Positions 48,800 to 58,742 are shown, counted from the first letter of the stretch. The stretch: DNA of 64,000 bases from Senegalia massiliensis (GCF_009911265.1 NZ_QXXA01000009.1:62001-126000); one strand, 5' to 3'. A program made the numbers and translations. Notes: generated by a model from the letters alone, not told the origin.

Positions 48800-49012
48800 T
48801 TAGAAAAACTTTCTAATAATATTTATAATTACAGTCAAAATAATACTTATTACTATAGATGTTACTATAGGAAAAGCAAATGTGAAATTTTCTTTTTTTA
48901 TAACAATATCTCCCGGTAAATTACCTAATCCTAATTTTCCACCTATCAATATAATAATTCCAATTAATACAATGATTAATCCTATTATAATAATATTTTT
49001 TCCTATATCCAT
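48800..49012 (-). CDS. DUF2905 small membrane protein
   Basis: 70 residues with two hydrophobic helices flanking LGLGNLPGDIVIKKENFTF, the conserved core of DUF2905. Function unknown. ATG at 49012 chosen, 7 nt after AAAGGTGAT and 4 bp after the ruvB stop. A regular ruvB neighbour. Confidence 0.85.
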   Translation of the reverse strand: MDIGKNIIIIGLIIVLIGIIILIGGKLGLGNLPGDIVIKKENFTFAFPIVTSIVISIILTVIINIIRKFF

Positions 49013-49016
49013 TTTA

Positions 49017-50021
49017 CTAATCACCTTTAATATTAAAATGTTCCAAACATCTTTTAGTAATTACTCTCCCTCTTGGAGTTCTATTTATAAATCCAATTTG
49101 TAATAAATAAGGTTCATACACATCTTCAATAGTATTTCTCTCTTCACCAATAGTAGCAGCCAAAGTATCTAACCCTACCGGACCATGAGAAAATTTATGA
49201 ATTATAGAAAGTAATAAGCGCTTATCTATATTATCTAGACCTAATTCATCTATTTCTAATAAATCTAGAGCTTTATCAGCAACTTCTTTTGTTATAACAC
49301 CATTTTCTACTACTTCAGCATAATCTCTAACTCTTTTTAATATCCTATTTGCTATTCTCGGTGTTCCTCTAGATCTTTTAGCTATCTCTAATGCTCCTAC
49401 AGAATCTATCTCTATACCAAGTATATTAGCAGATCTTATTATGATACTTTTTAAATCTTCTATACTATAATAATCTAATTTACACATAACACCAAATCTA
49501 TCTCTTAAGGGAGAAGTTAAAAGTCCTGCACGAGTAGTTGCTCCTATAAGTGTAAACTTAGATAAATCAAGTCTTATAGATCTTGCACTTGGACCTTTCC
49601 CAATTATTATATCTAGTGCAAAATCTTCCATAGCAGGATAAAGTATTTCTTCCACACTCCTATTTAATCTATGAATTTCATCAATAAAGAGTACATCTCC
49701 TTCACCTAAATTAGTAAGTATAGCAGCTAAATCTCCAGCTTTTTCTATGGCAGGACCAGATGTTATTCTTATATTTACACTCATTTCATTTGAAATAATA
49801 CTAGCAAGTGTAGTTTTACCAAGGCCTGGTGGACCATATAAAAGCACATGGTCAAGTGATTCATTTCTTATTTTTGCTGCTTCAATAAATATTTTTAATT
49901 TTTCTTTTACCTTGTCTTGACCAATATAATTTTCTAGTAATTTAGGTCTTAATGTAGATTCTATATCAAAGTCTTCAGTTTTAACACTACTTGTGACAAT
50001 TCTATTTTCCTTTTCATCCAT
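49017..50021 (-). CDS. ruvB: Holliday junction branch-migration ATPase RuvB
   Basis: AAA+ motor of the RuvAB complex, 334 residues. [16 protein letters not shown] at the N-terminus, Walker [10 protein letters not shown], Walker [11 protein letters not shown], sensor [18 protein letters not shown], and a C-terminal winged helix ending [12 protein letters not shown] behind AGGGGA; 12 bp after ruvA. Confidence 0.97.
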   Translation of the reverse strand: MDEKENRIVTSSVKTEDFDIESTLRPKLLENYIGQDKVKEKLKIFIEAAKIRNESLDHVLLYGPPGLGKTTLASIISNEMSVNIRITSGPAIEKAGDLAAILTNLGEGDVLFIDEIHRLNRSVEEILYPAMEDFALDIIIGKGPSARSIRLDLSKFTLIGATTRAGLLTSPLRDRFGVMCKLDYYSIEDLKSIIIRSANILGIEIDSVGALEIAKRSRGTPRIANRILKRVRDYAEVVENGVITKEVADKALDLLEIDELGLDNIDKRLLLSIIHKFSHGPVGLDTLAATIGEERNTIEDVYEPYLLQIGFINRTPRGRVITKRCLEHFNIKGD

Positions 50022-50033
50022 AATTATCCCCTC

Positions 50034-50621
50034 TTATCTTTTTGATAATTCACCTAAAGATAACTTTATTATATCTTCAGTACTTAAATTTTTAGTATCT
50101 ATACGTGATATTACATTAGATGCTTCATATTTAGTATACCCAAGAGCAACTAAAGCATCTATGGATTCATCATAATTAGAGTTAACATTTAAATTAGATG
50201 TTTCGATATTTTCTATGTCATAATCTTTTATTTTATCTTTAAGCTCTAATATCATTCTATTAGCTGTTTTTTTACCTACTCCTGGTGCTTCTGATAATTT
50301 GTTTGCATCTTCATTTATGATTGCATATTTTATTTGATCTACAGATAATGCAGATAAAATTCCAAGACCTACTTTTGGTCCTATTTTTGAAACAGATATT
50401 AATTTTAAAAATAATTCAAGTTCTGTTTTCATACCAAATCCATATAAGCTCATATCATCTTCTCTCACATTTAAATAAGTATAAATCTTAACTTCTTCTC
50501 CTATTTTAAGATCTTTTATTGTATTTACAGAAGTATGTATCTTATATCCAATTCCACTATTATCTATAACTATAAAATCTTCAGATATTTCTTCAACTAT
50601 ACCTTTTATATATCTATACAT
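50034..50621 (-). CDS. ruvA: Holliday junction DNA helicase subunit RuvA
   Basis: Junction-binding tetramer subunit, 195 residues. N-terminal OB domain (MYRYIKGIVEEI, DDMSLYGF), helix-hairpin-helix region (SKIGPKVGLGILSAL, then PGVGKKTANRMILELKD) and the C-terminal RuvB-binding domain (ALVALGYTKYEA). ATG at 50621 is 8 nt from GGAG; the GTG at 50630 abuts it. Confidence 0.95.
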   Translation of the reverse strand: MYRYIKGIVEEISEDFIVIDNSGIGYKIHTSVNTIKDLKIGEEVKIYTYLNVREDDMSLYGFGMKTELELFLKLISVSKIGPKVGLGILSALSVDQIKYAIINEDANKLSEAPGVGKKTANRMILELKDKIKDYDIENIETSNLNVNSNYDESIDALVALGYTKYEASNVISRIDTKNLSTEDIIKLSLGELSKR

Positions 50622-50634
50622 TTTATCCACTCCA

Positions 50635-51129
50635 TTATTTCATTTCAAATAACTTATCAAATTGACCAGAATGAGCATGACTAATAGCGACAGCCAAAGC
50701 GTCTGCCGCATCATCTGGCTTTGGAATTTCTTTTAAATTTAAAAGTAGTTTTACCATTTCTTGTACTTGCTTTTTCTTAGCTCTACCATAACCTACAACA
50801 CCTTGTTTTACTTGCAATGGAGTATATTCAAATAAATCTATATTTTGATTCATAACAGCAAGTATTTCTACTCCTCTTGCTTGTCCAACTTGTATTGCTG
50901 TTTTTACATTCTTATTAAAAAATAATTCTTCAATTGCTACAGCATCAGGCTTATATTCTATTAATATATTTGTAAGTTCATCATATACTTTTTTTAATCT
51001 TTGCTGTGGGCTCATACTAGCAGGAGTTGTTATTACACCGTAATCAACAACCTTAAAATTATTTCCTTTATAGTCAATAACACCATATCCTACTATGGCT
51101 ATCCCAGGATCTATACCAAATATTCTCAT
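50635..51129 (-). CDS. ruvC: Holliday junction resolvase RuvC
   Basis: Resolves Holliday junctions by symmetrical cleavage. 164 residues: first catalytic aspartate in [25 protein letters not shown] with the second acid, and [13 protein letters not shown] with the last two. ATG behind AGGAGTTG. First of the ruvC-ruvA-ruvB-DUF2905-queA-tgt run; a weak promoter (TTGGTT/TATATT) may lie ahead. Confidence 0.96.
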   Translation of the reverse strand: MRIFGIDPGIAIVGYGVIDYKGNNFKVVDYGVITTPASMSPQQRLKKVYDELTNILIEYKPDAVAIEELFFNKNVKTAIQVGQARGVEILAVMNQNIDLFEYTPLQVKQGVVGYGRAKKKQVQEMVKLLLNLKEIPKPDDAADALAVAISHAHSGQFDKLFEMK

Positions 51130-51182
51130 TTGTTCAACTCCTAATAAATATTTATAATATATAATTCTATCATATTTAAACC

Positions 51183-51230
51183 AATAATAGAAAACTTCAT
51201 AAGTTTTAACTTATGAAGTTTTCTATTATT
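51183..51230 (-). terminator. Terminator of the BofC-like gene
   Basis: Perfect 23-bp arms around a TT loop (AATAATAGAAAACTTCATAA...). One arm is inside the last eight codons of the upstream gene. Confidence 0.75.
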
Positions 51231-51790
51231 TCACCTATATCGTCTATACTATCAACGATAATACCTTTTTTTAATTTATCTTTATCAAAATCACTTAAAA
51301 ATTCTATAGATTGATCTAACTTTTTAAATACTACTTTTTCTCCCTTGTCATTTATTTTATATATGGAAACATACCCTTCATATTCACCTACAACATAATG
51401 ATTTGGACATAAAAACTTCTTATCTATTCTCACTATGACCCTCTCAGAATCAAATCTTATTATTTTAGTAGAAAACTCTGTTTTAAAATTGTTTTTAAAT
51501 TCATCTCTATCCATATCTATATATTTCTTCTTATCTAACTCAAAACTTCTTACCACATGCTCACATTCAGTATAATAATTTTCATATTCTATAATTGTAT
51601 CTTTATTTATTTTCTCTTGGTTTTCAACATTGATTTCTTGTGTTAACTCTTTATTTATATTTTGATTTTTAGCTATATTTTCATCTTTATTTTTATTTTC
51701 TAATCTATTATCTAGAAAAGTGAATATTAATAAAACTACAGCTAAAGTAAGTCCTAAAAACAAATAAAACATTTTATAAGAGTTTTTCAT
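51206..51790 (-). CDS. BofC-like sporulation protein
   Basis: 194 residues: an N-terminal helix (about 7-26), a charged linker, and a C-terminal part with [21 protein letters not shown] that fits the BofC C-terminal domain. In B. subtilis BofC is a forespore-made inhibitor that controls sigma-K activation through SpoIVB, and it lies near ruvAB, as here. Similarity is recognised by eye from one segment and the neighbourhood, so moderate confidence. Confidence 0.65.
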   Translation of the reverse strand: MKNSYKMFYLFLGLTLAVVLLIFTFLDNRLENKNKDENIAKNQNINKELTQEINVENQEKINKDTIIEYENYYTECEHVVRSFELDKKKYIDMDRDEFKNNFKTEFSTKIIRFDSERVIVRIDKKFLCPNHYVVGEYEGYVSIYKINDKGEKVVFKKLDQSIEFLSDFDKDKLKKGIIVDSIDDIGEIIENFIS

Positions 51791-51883
51791 AATATCTTCA
51801 TCCTTTCTTGGAAGATATTATTTCCAAAAAAACATTTTATATACAAATTTCAACCCCTATTGAACTTATAAAGGCTATAGTTC

Positions 51884-52621
51884 TTAATAGGGGTATCTCT
51901 TTAATACTCTATCGTTAAGTGCATACCAACATGATCCTTTAAATATATTCATGAGATTTTTTATTAATTCTCTAACTAAAACATCATATATTTTTTCTAA
52001 TTCATTTTGAGTAAGACAAATACTCTCTTCTTTTATATTAAGCTCATCTGGATTAAAGACAAGTTTTAATTGTTTATCTACATAATTATCAATATATTTC
52101 AATTTTGAATGGATTACTTTTTCTGCAAATATTTTTATAAGATGCTTATATTCATTTCTTACACTCTCGTTTATATCTATTTCTTCTTTTATTTCATTTC
52201 TAACTTTATTTATTTCATTGTTTGCATAATTAAAGTGAAATAAATATCTTTTGTCATAAAGTATATCTAAATCGAAATACTTCAATGCAAGTTCTTCCAA
52301 TACATTAATCCATTTATTATTATAAAATCCATATTTATACCCTTCAATATAAAAGCAAAGTTCAATTCTATCAATATCTTCTCTAATAACGTTAGTAATT
52401 GATCTTGCAATAGCACGTGGATTGTCTCTATCTCTTAATAATTTTTTTATTTTATTTTCAATATTTTTAGTACAGATATATTGGGGATAAATATTACTAA
52501 TATTTTTTTCTAAATCATATAATGACAATAAAATATGTATTGAATTTATATCATTATTAAATAAAAATTTATTTTTCAGTCCTTCATATAGTTCCCAAGG
52601 TTCCACTGCAGAAGTTTGCAA
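51884..52621 (-). CDS. Conserved-looking hypothetical protein
   Basis: 245 residues, soluble, helix-rich, no signal peptide or metal motif. Segments such as SAVEPWELYEGLKNKFLF, RAIARSITNVIREDIDRIE and the C-terminal WYALNDRVLKRYPY look constrained but I cannot place them. TTG at 52621 is 7 nt behind AGGAGG; ATG at 52627 abuts it. Divergent from the HPP gene. Its function is unknown. Confidence 0.7.
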   Translation of the reverse strand: MQTSAVEPWELYEGLKNKFLFNNDINSIHILLSLYDLEKNISNIYPQYICTKNIENKIKKLLRDRDNPRAIARSITNVIREDIDRIELCFYIEGYKYGFYNNKWINVLEELALKYFDLDILYDKRYLFHFNYANNEINKVRNEIKEEIDINESVRNEYKHLIKIFAEKVIHSKLKYIDNYVDKQLKLVFNPDELNIKEESICLTQNELEKIYDVLVRELIKNLMNIFKGSCWYALNDRVLKRYPY

Positions 52622-52678
52622 ATCCATCCCTCCTTCTTTAGAAATTATTGCCAGTATAAAATAATCTAAACCTGTTTA

Positions 52679-52708
52679 TTGATTTATTTTTTAATTTTTT
52701 CATAATAT
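52679..52708 (+). promoter_or_regulatory. Possible promoter of the HPP-family gene
   Basis: TTGATT (52679-52684), 18 bp, TAATAT (52703-52708). Surrounded by T-rich DNA, so a chance match is possible. Confidence 0.35.
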
Positions 52709-52752
52709 GATAATATATAATTAAATTTATTCAAATTTAAGGAGTGTTTGTC

Positions 52753-53256
52753 ATTAAATTTTTAGATTCTAAATTTAAAGATAATATTAAAAGATATATA
52801 TTGCAATGTGTATTAGCAACCATATCAATAATGTTCATATTGTTATTTTTAAACTACTTTGTATACACTACAATAATAGCAAGTTTAGGTGCTACCACTT
52901 TTATTGTCTTTACTATGCCAAAAACTCATTCTGCAAAAGGAAAAAATATTCTTGGTGGATATACTCTTGGTATAATTTTTGGTATAATATTTCATTTATT
53001 ATCAATATTTTTAATAGAAATAATAGAAACAATAAATTTAAATACCCTTTATATGATTACAGGAGCATTATCAGTAGGTGCTACAATGTTTGTAATGACC
53101 ATAACTAATACAGAGCATCCTCCAGCAGTGGGTATGGCTCTATCATTAATTCTAACTCCATGGGATTTTAAAACTTTATTTTTCGTATATCTATGTATAA
53201 TACTTATGATAATAGTTAAAAAGTCACTGGAAAATTATTTAATAGATCTTCAATAA
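52753..53256 (+). CDS. HPP-family membrane protein, possible ATT start
   Basis: 167 residues with four or five hydrophobic helices. The HPP-type stretch ASLGATTFIVFTMPKTHSAKGKNILGGY and the later NTEHPPAVGMALSL are present; some family members carry nitrite, but the substrate here is unknown. In-frame GTG at 52744 overlaps the Shine-Dalgarno AAGGAG, while ATT at 52753 is 8 nt from it and gives (M)KFLDSKF, so ATT is preferred but not certain. The gene ends in a T-rich stretch before the convergent ABC permease. Confidence 0.82.
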   Translation: MKFLDSKFKDNIKRYILQCVLATISIMFILLFLNYFVYTTIIASLGATTFIVFTMPKTHSAKGKNILGGYTLGIIFGIIFHLLSIFLIEIIETINLNTLYMITGALSVGATMFVMTITNTEHPPAVGMALSLILTPWDFKTLFFVYLCIILMIIVKKSLENYLIDLQ

Positions 53257-53328
53257 TTTTTTTTCGACAAAAAAAGACTCGAATATTTATTATACTATTA
53301 TATCGTATTTTTTTCAACATCTAAGAGC

Positions 53329-53388
53329 AAAATAATATCTATAAATAAAGCACTTCCTAGGAAGTGCTTTATTTATAGATATTATTTT
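53329..53388. terminator. 60-nt perfect palindrome, terminator between HPP and the ABC importer
   Basis: 30-bp perfect arms centred on CCTAGG (53356-53361), overlapping the stop codon of the minus-strand permease. Probably terminates the ABC operon and perhaps the HPP gene. Confidence 0.8.
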
Positions 53389-54659
53389 CTTTTCAACTCT
53401 ACTCTTTTTTTCCAAGCATGTAACCCCAAAGAAACACCTATTACTCCATAAGCTACAAATGCTCTAAAAAATTCTCCTATTTGTGCATCACCAAATAAAT
53501 TTTTTCCTGCTAAAGGAGATACTATAAATAATGTATGGAATAATGTTGTACCGAGTATTGCCTGACCTATAGTTGCTTTAGAAACTGAAGCCCCACCTAT
53601 AAGTAATGCTGCTATTGAAAACATTCCAATTTGTTCATGACTTCCATACGTATTTAAGGTTCCTAGATTTTGCAAAAATATAATTTGTCCCCAAGCTGCT
53701 AAAACTATAGATATTACAATAGCTAGAACTCTTATTTTATCTACATTTATACCAGAAACTTTAGCAATTTGTTTGTCTTGACCTACCGTTCTAAATTCTT
53801 GACCTATTTTAGTCTTGACAATTAATACATTAAAAAGACACAAAGCAAATATTACAAATATGGTTATAACAGGTACCTTAGTCATATTTAATAGTGAATT
53901 ACTAGTCTTTATATATAAAGATAATATTATAAGTAAGACCATCATTATCATAGTAAATATATATTTAAATTTATTATAATTTACTTTGTATTTACTTCTT
54001 TTATTTCTTATATAAATAAAAGAATAAATTATAATTGTTATTATAGAACAAGTTAATAATACATCAAATAAAGGTAGTTTTAAAATATTATCTAAAGCGT
54101 ATTTTATACCTGTAGGTTTAACGCCCTTTGACAAATCAATAGTATTTCTTATACCTACTCCTCCACTTAACATTAAAACTGGATTTTTCATAGGTATTAA
54201 TGTACCTACTAAAAATAAAAATATTAATTGATAAACACCATTGGCAAAAAATCCTGTAATCATACTGGCAATCATTTCTTGCCCTTTAGTTTTATTTAAT
54301 AATTTTCCAGTTAAAAATCCAAATAATAAAGCAATAGGAAATGATATAACTATTGCTAATATAAATCCTTTAAACCCAGTAATACCTAAATGTGTCACAG
54401 ATATTATAGCTATTTGTCCTGCCATTGCTCCTACTACAATACTAAAGTTTAATCCCATGCCTGCAAGTACTGGAATTATTAATGAAAGTACTAAAAATGA
54501 GTTTCTTGTAATTCTTGTTATCAACTCATTTACTATAAATGGTATTGGTAAATTAGATAGTTGAACTCCTATAAGACATAAAATAACAAATATAATTGTA
54601 ACTATATTATTAAATATCATCTTTTTTCCTGAATCCCCTACAATATTTTTACTTATCAT
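53382..54659 (-). CDS. ABC importer permease (branched-chain/ribose-type)
   Basis: 425 residues with about ten helices of the BPD_transp_2 (ribose/nucleoside) class; GMGLNFSIVVGAMAGQIA near the N-terminus, GLNKTKGQEMI-like LNKTKGQEMIASMI, and GQEFRTVGQDKQIAKVSGINVDKIR near the middle. Pairs with the permease upstream. ATG at 54659 is chosen as it overlaps the upstream stop (TAATATG); GTG at 54671 abuts the ribosome-binding site. Last gene of the DUF3798 operon. Confidence 0.85.
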   Translation of the reverse strand: MISKNIVGDSGKKMIFNNIVTIIFVILCLIGVQLSNLPIPFIVNELITRITRNSFLVLSLIIPVLAGMGLNFSIVVGAMAGQIAIISVTHLGITGFKGFILAIVISFPIALLFGFLTGKLLNKTKGQEMIASMITGFFANGVYQLIFLFLVGTLIPMKNPVLMLSGGVGIRNTIDLSKGVKPTGIKYALDNILKLPLFDVLLTCSIITIIIYSFIYIRNKRSKYKVNYNKFKYIFTMIMMVLLIILSLYIKTSNSLLNMTKVPVITIFVIFALCLFNVLIVKTKIGQEFRTVGQDKQIAKVSGINVDKIRVLAIVISIVLAAWGQIIFLQNLGTLNTYGSHEQIGMFSIAALLIGGASVSKATIGQAILGTTLFHTLFIVSPLAGKNLFGDAQIGEFFRAFVAYGVIGVSLGLHAWKKRVELKRK

Positions 54660-54660
54660 A

Positions 54661-55701
54661 TTAACTATCACCTCCTACTTTAGTTAAAGCATACAAGATG
54701 ATACCGTTTTGAATAATCATCCTAGCTACCTCAGATAAATTTCCTTCACTTACTATTTTATTAGCAACAGGTAATGATACTGTAAGTAATCCTTGAAATA
54801 ATAACACTCCTAGAATAACATGACTTATTTTTGCCTTTCCAGCTGAAGCTCCCCCTATTAAAATTGCAGCTACAGCAGGAAATGCCATCATTAATGGAGC
54901 TTGATATAGTTGGAAAAATCCATAACTTTGAGCATAAACTAATATACCTATAGCTCCAAGTATAGTAGATAATATTGTACCAGTTATTCTTGCATTATTC
55001 ACATTAATTCCAGACGCTACTGCAAATTTAGGATTTTCTCCAGCTGCTTTCATAGCTATACCTGCTTTACTTCGTAAAAACAACCAAACTAAAAAACATA
55101 ATGCTAAAAAGAATGCTAAAAGCCCAGTCGGTATAGTTATATTTCCAATAGAAACAGACATAAATTCATTTAAAATTTGTGCATATCTTCCATCTAAAGA
55201 AATAGTAACCCTAAGCCCTTTTCCTATAGGCCAAATCATTTCTGGACTTTTAAACGGCATTAATATCCATAAAATACTCATTAAAAATACTACTGAAAAT
55301 CCAGTATATGTTGCAACCATCATTTCTGATCCTTTTACTGCATTTAATATTTTGGCATAAAAATAACCAACAATTATTGCAATAGGAATAGAAATAGCTA
55401 TAGCTGCTAAAAATCCCTCTACTCCAGTTAAATTAAGTTCAATACTTATTAATCCCCCCAACAAACCACATATTACACCTAATGGCAATCCAAAATTAGG
55501 TCCTATACCAGACAATATTGATGGAACCATAGCAAGTACTAATACTCCATTCATTCCAATTCTTACTAATGTATCTTCTAATAATAAATTAACTGGTAAT
55601 TTTAAAAAATGTGCTGAAATTATAAGTAAAATAAAAAAAGTAATTATAATCATCCTTGGAAGCCCTAAAGCATTTTTAGTCTTATTAAATACACTTACCA
55701 T
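54661..55701 (-). CDS. ABC importer permease (second subunit)
   Basis: 346 residues, about ten helices, same class as the downstream permease: GIGPNFGLPLGVICGLLGG, NAVKGSEMMVATYTG, and GIAMKAAGENPKFAVASGINV are parallel motifs, so the two are paralogues. Starts ATG behind GGGAGG, one base after the ATPase gene. Confidence 0.87.
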   Translation of the reverse strand: MVSVFNKTKNALGLPRMIIITFFILLIISAHFLKLPVNLLLEDTLVRIGMNGVLVLAMVPSILSGIGPNFGLPLGVICGLLGGLISIELNLTGVEGFLAAIAISIPIAIIVGYFYAKILNAVKGSEMMVATYTGFSVVFLMSILWILMPFKSPEMIWPIGKGLRVTISLDGRYAQILNEFMSVSIGNITIPTGLLAFFLALCFLVWLFLRSKAGIAMKAAGENPKFAVASGINVNNARITGTILSTILGAIGILVYAQSYGFFQLYQAPLMMAFPAVAAILIGGASAGKAKISHVILGVLLFQGLLTVSLPVANKIVSEGNLSEVARMIIQNGIILYALTKVGGDS

Positions 55702-57306
55702 TTAAAAAGCCTCCCTTCTACTCTTTTTGTATTCTCCTGCCATCATCAATCCAAATTTTGAATCTTCATCATCAGGACTTAATATACCTTCTACCTGTCC
55801 TTCAGTGATTATTGCAATTCTATTACATATAGATCTAAGTTCAGCTAATTCACTAGATGTCATAACTATTGTCATACCTAGCTCTTCATTTAATTTATAT
55901 AATAAATCTAAAACTAATTTTTTAGCACCAATATCTATACCTCTTGTAGGTTCTGATATTAATAAAATGTCAGGTTGTAATGTTAATGCACGAGCTATAC
56001 ATACCTTTTGTTGATTACCACCACTAAGGCGTCTAGTAATTTGTTCTGGTCCTCTGCACCTTATATCTAAATCAGTAATCATTGTAAGACAATGCTCTCT
56101 AATATCAGATTTAGAAATTTGACTAAAAAGGCCAAATTTAGAAATATATTTTTTCTGCATTTGAATAGCAGTAAGTGCAATATTCATTTCAATAGAAGTA
56201 TCTAATAATAATCCAATTCCTCTTCTATCTTCTGAAACAAAACCTAAACCATTTTTTAAAGATTCTACTGTATTATTTAATTTCAATTTTTTGTTGTTAA
56301 TTATTATTTCTCCTTTAGTTTCATAAAGTCCCATTATCCCATTTGATATTCCTACTTTACCTTGACCAGCAAGTCCACCAATACCCAATATTTCTCCTCG
56401 TTTAACATCAATATTTATACCTTTTGTACTTTCTCCTGGCATATTTACATATAAATTTCTTAATGACAATATTACATCTTTCTCTCTATTTTCTGAACTG
56501 GTTTCACTTTCTTTTTTAGATAGTCTTTTAATTTTTCTACCTACCATTAGTTCAGCTAATTCTAAAATATGAGTATGTTTCTTTTCTTTACAAACTACTA
56601 ATTCTCCATCTCTAAGAACTGTTACCTTATCTGAAACCTTCATAACTTCATCTAATCTATGTGTAATAAAAATAATGGCTATGCCTAAATTTGCTAATTT
56701 TTTCATTGCTTTTAATAAATTTTCTGATTCACTTTCTGTAAGAACTGCTGTTGGTTCATCAAAAACTAATATTTTAATATTGTCTTTATCTATTTCTCTA
56801 GCAATTTCAATAAATTGTTTGTGGCCTACAGGTAACCCTTCTACTAATGTCCATTCATCTAAGCCTATCTCCAATTTATCTAAAGCCATCCTTGTATCTT
56901 TATTCATAGATTTATTATCTAATGTTTCTAATTTTTCTCCAAATATTTTACTTATAATATTCTTTTTTGTCTTTTCTCTATTTAATTTAATATTTTCAGT
57001 GATGGTAAAACCAGGAATCAACATAAACTCTTGATGAACCATTCCAATTCCATTTTTCATAGCTTCATTTGGAGAATCTATATTTACTATTTCTCCATCA
57101 ATCATTATATCTCCAGAAAATCCTCCTGTGGATTGAATAACTGGCATACCAAATAATATATTCATTAATGTGGACTTTCCCGCACCATTTTCACCTAATA
57201 TAGCATGTATCTCTCCTGATTTAATTGATAAATTTATATTTTTTAACACTTTATTTTTAAAATATTCTTTTTCTATATTTTTCATTTCCAATATATAATC
57301 ACTCAA
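55702..57306 (-). CDS. ABC importer ATP-binding protein (two domains)
   Basis: 534 residues with two nucleotide-binding domains, as in sugar/nucleoside importers. The first has Walker A GENGAGKST, signature-like LPVGHKQFIEIA and VFDEPTAVL. The second has a degenerate Walker A (GGLAGQGKVG), signature LSGGNQQKVCIARAL and ISEPTRGID. TTG start behind GGGGGT. Feeds both permeases downstream. Confidence 0.92.
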   Translation of the reverse strand: MSDYILEMKNIEKEYFKNKVLKNINLSIKSGEIHAILGENGAGKSTLMNILFGMPVIQSTGGFSGDIMIDGEIVNIDSPNEAMKNGIGMVHQEFMLIPGFTITENIKLNREKTKKNIISKIFGEKLETLDNKSMNKDTRMALDKLEIGLDEWTLVEGLPVGHKQFIEIAREIDKDNIKILVFDEPTAVLTESESENLLKAMKKLANLGIAIIFITHRLDEVMKVSDKVTVLRDGELVVCKEKKHTHILELAELMVGRKIKRLSKKESETSSENREKDVILSLRNLYVNMPGESTKGINIDVKRGEILGIGGLAGQGKVGISNGIMGLYETKGEIIINNKKLKLNNTVESLKNGLGFVSEDRRGIGLLLDTSIEMNIALTAIQMQKKYISKFGLFSQISKSDIREHCLTMITDLDIRCRGPEQITRRLSGGNQQKVCIARALTLQPDILLISEPTRGIDIGAKKLVLDLLYKLNEELGMTIVMTSSELAELRSICNRIAIITEGQVEGILSPDDEDSKFGLMMAGEYKKSRREAF

Positions 57307-57339
57307 ATTAATACCCCCTTATTTTATCAAAGAGTAATT

Positions 57340-57373
57340 AAATAAGGCTACCAAAGTACAGGCAACCTTATTT
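57340..57373 (-). terminator. Intra-operon hairpin after the binding-protein gene
   Basis: 13-bp stem with two G-U pairs and an 8-nt loop between the DUF3798 gene and the ATPase gene, without a clear U-run. Likely a processing/stability hairpin or weak terminator that favours the binding protein. Confidence 0.45.
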
Positions 57374-57383
57374 TTATTAACTA

Positions 57384-58547
57384 TTAAAAGTCTATAAAAT
57401 CAGACAATATCATCAAATAGTTATCGTAAGTTTTCCCTGTATTTTCATCAGTATAAGGTACAATAGTCATACTTGGCTCTACTCCAGCTCTATCTTCTAC
57501 ATACTCATAAAATACTTCTGTTACTTTATCTGTATCTAATCTATTTTCAATATCACCTTCTAGATATGCTTTTGCATATTCTGCTCCTGCCTCAACAAAC
57601 ATCATGTTCATAGGTACAGGCCATGTAGAAAATCTTCCCTTTCCGCCACCTTCTTCAATTTTTTTAGATATTTCAGAAGATACATAGTTTATATCACCTT
57701 TTTTATCTTCAGGAATTTCTATTCCTAATGCTCCTGGATATCCATGGAATGGAGATGGACAACATTGCTGTGGTAAAATTGCCCCTTCATTTAATGCTGA
57801 TTTAATAAGAGGTTCTTGCATTGCACAATTAGTTGCAAATAAAGCTGTATCTTCTCCATATTCTTCTATTTTTCTTGGAACATCTTCTAATATAAATTGT
57901 TGTGCTCCTGATACACCTGCATCACCTGTAGGGTCTGGTGCAGTAGCATCTACAAATTCCATGTCTAATTTTTCTGCAGTTTGCTTGAATAAATCTCTTC
58001 TTTGAGCTAGTAGTGCATATGACATATGTCTTGGGAATGAATAGTGAACAAAAGTCTCAGCACCTTGTTTTTTTGCTTGTTCAACAACAGCTGTACCCAT
58101 TCCTAATTCATCCATTTGAAATACTACATCAGCTTTAGAAGCTATCATATTTGGATCTTCTCCAGCAGTACCAACTATAAATAATATATCTTCTCTCGTT
58201 TCTCTAACCTTATCTATAGCTGCTGATGTTCCTGGAACACCTTGTACTATTACAATAGCTTTTATGTCCTGATCGGAAGCCATACTTACAATATTTGCAA
58301 TTGTTGTTTCTTGTTCTTTCATAAATTGGTCAGGATATGTTTGTATAACTACTTTATCTTCACCATATTTTTCTAATACACTTTCAGCAGCTCTATATTC
58401 TTCCTCATTCTGAGATACAGTACCTGTCATAATACCAATCTTCCATGAAGATTCAGATTTAGATTTTGAATTTTCTGAATCATCTCCGCATGCTGACAAA
58501 CTTATAGTCATAATTAAAATCAATAAAACACTTATTAATTTTTTCAA
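57384..58547 (-). CDS. DUF3798 lipoprotein, predicted ABC solute-binding protein
   Basis: 387-residue lipoprotein: signal peptide with lipobox LSAC (Cys20), then a periplasmic-binding-fold body of the DUF3798 family (KIGIMTGTVSQNEEEYRAAE, VIVQGVPGTSAAIDKVRE, FPRHMSYALLAQRRD). Its ligand is unknown. It precedes a two-domain ATPase and two permeases of the ribose/nucleoside class, so it is the probable substrate receptor. TTG start behind GGGGGA. Confidence 0.88.
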   Translation of the reverse strand: MKKLISVLLILIMTISLSACGDDSENSKSKSESSWKIGIMTGTVSQNEEEYRAAESVLEKYGEDKVVIQTYPDQFMKEQETTIANIVSMASDQDIKAIVIVQGVPGTSAAIDKVRETREDILFIVGTAGEDPNMIASKADVVFQMDELGMGTAVVEQAKKQGAETFVHYSFPRHMSYALLAQRRDLFKQTAEKLDMEFVDATAPDPTGDAGVSGAQQFILEDVPRKIEEYGEDTALFATNCAMQEPLIKSALNEGAILPQQCCPSPFHGYPGALGIEIPEDKKGDINYVSSEISKKIEEGGGKGRFSTWPVPMNMMFVEAGAEYAKAYLEGDIENRLDTDKVTEVFYEYVEDRAGVEPSMTIVPYTDENTGKTYDNYLMILSDFIDF

Positions 58548-58687
58548 TGAAATTCCCCCTTTTATTAAAATTCTTTAGCTAAAATAAATTAAAAACCTCC
58601 CCCTTTATTCTAAATTTATATTTTTGTTATTTTTAAAAGTATATTCTATGACTAAAGATATATTACAGAAATTTAGATGAAATAAAA

Positions 58688-58735
58688 AAATACCTTCAAT
58701 TTTATTGTGTTAACACAATAAAATTGAAGGTATTT
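58688..58735 (-). terminator. yebC terminator
   Basis: 48-nt perfect palindrome (24-nt arms, AAATACCTTCAATTTTATTG...) followed by TTTTATTT on the minus strand, 7 bp after the yebC stop. The next 140 bp to the DUF3798 gene hold no clear promoter. Confidence 0.85.
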
Positions 58736-58742
58736 CAAATAT

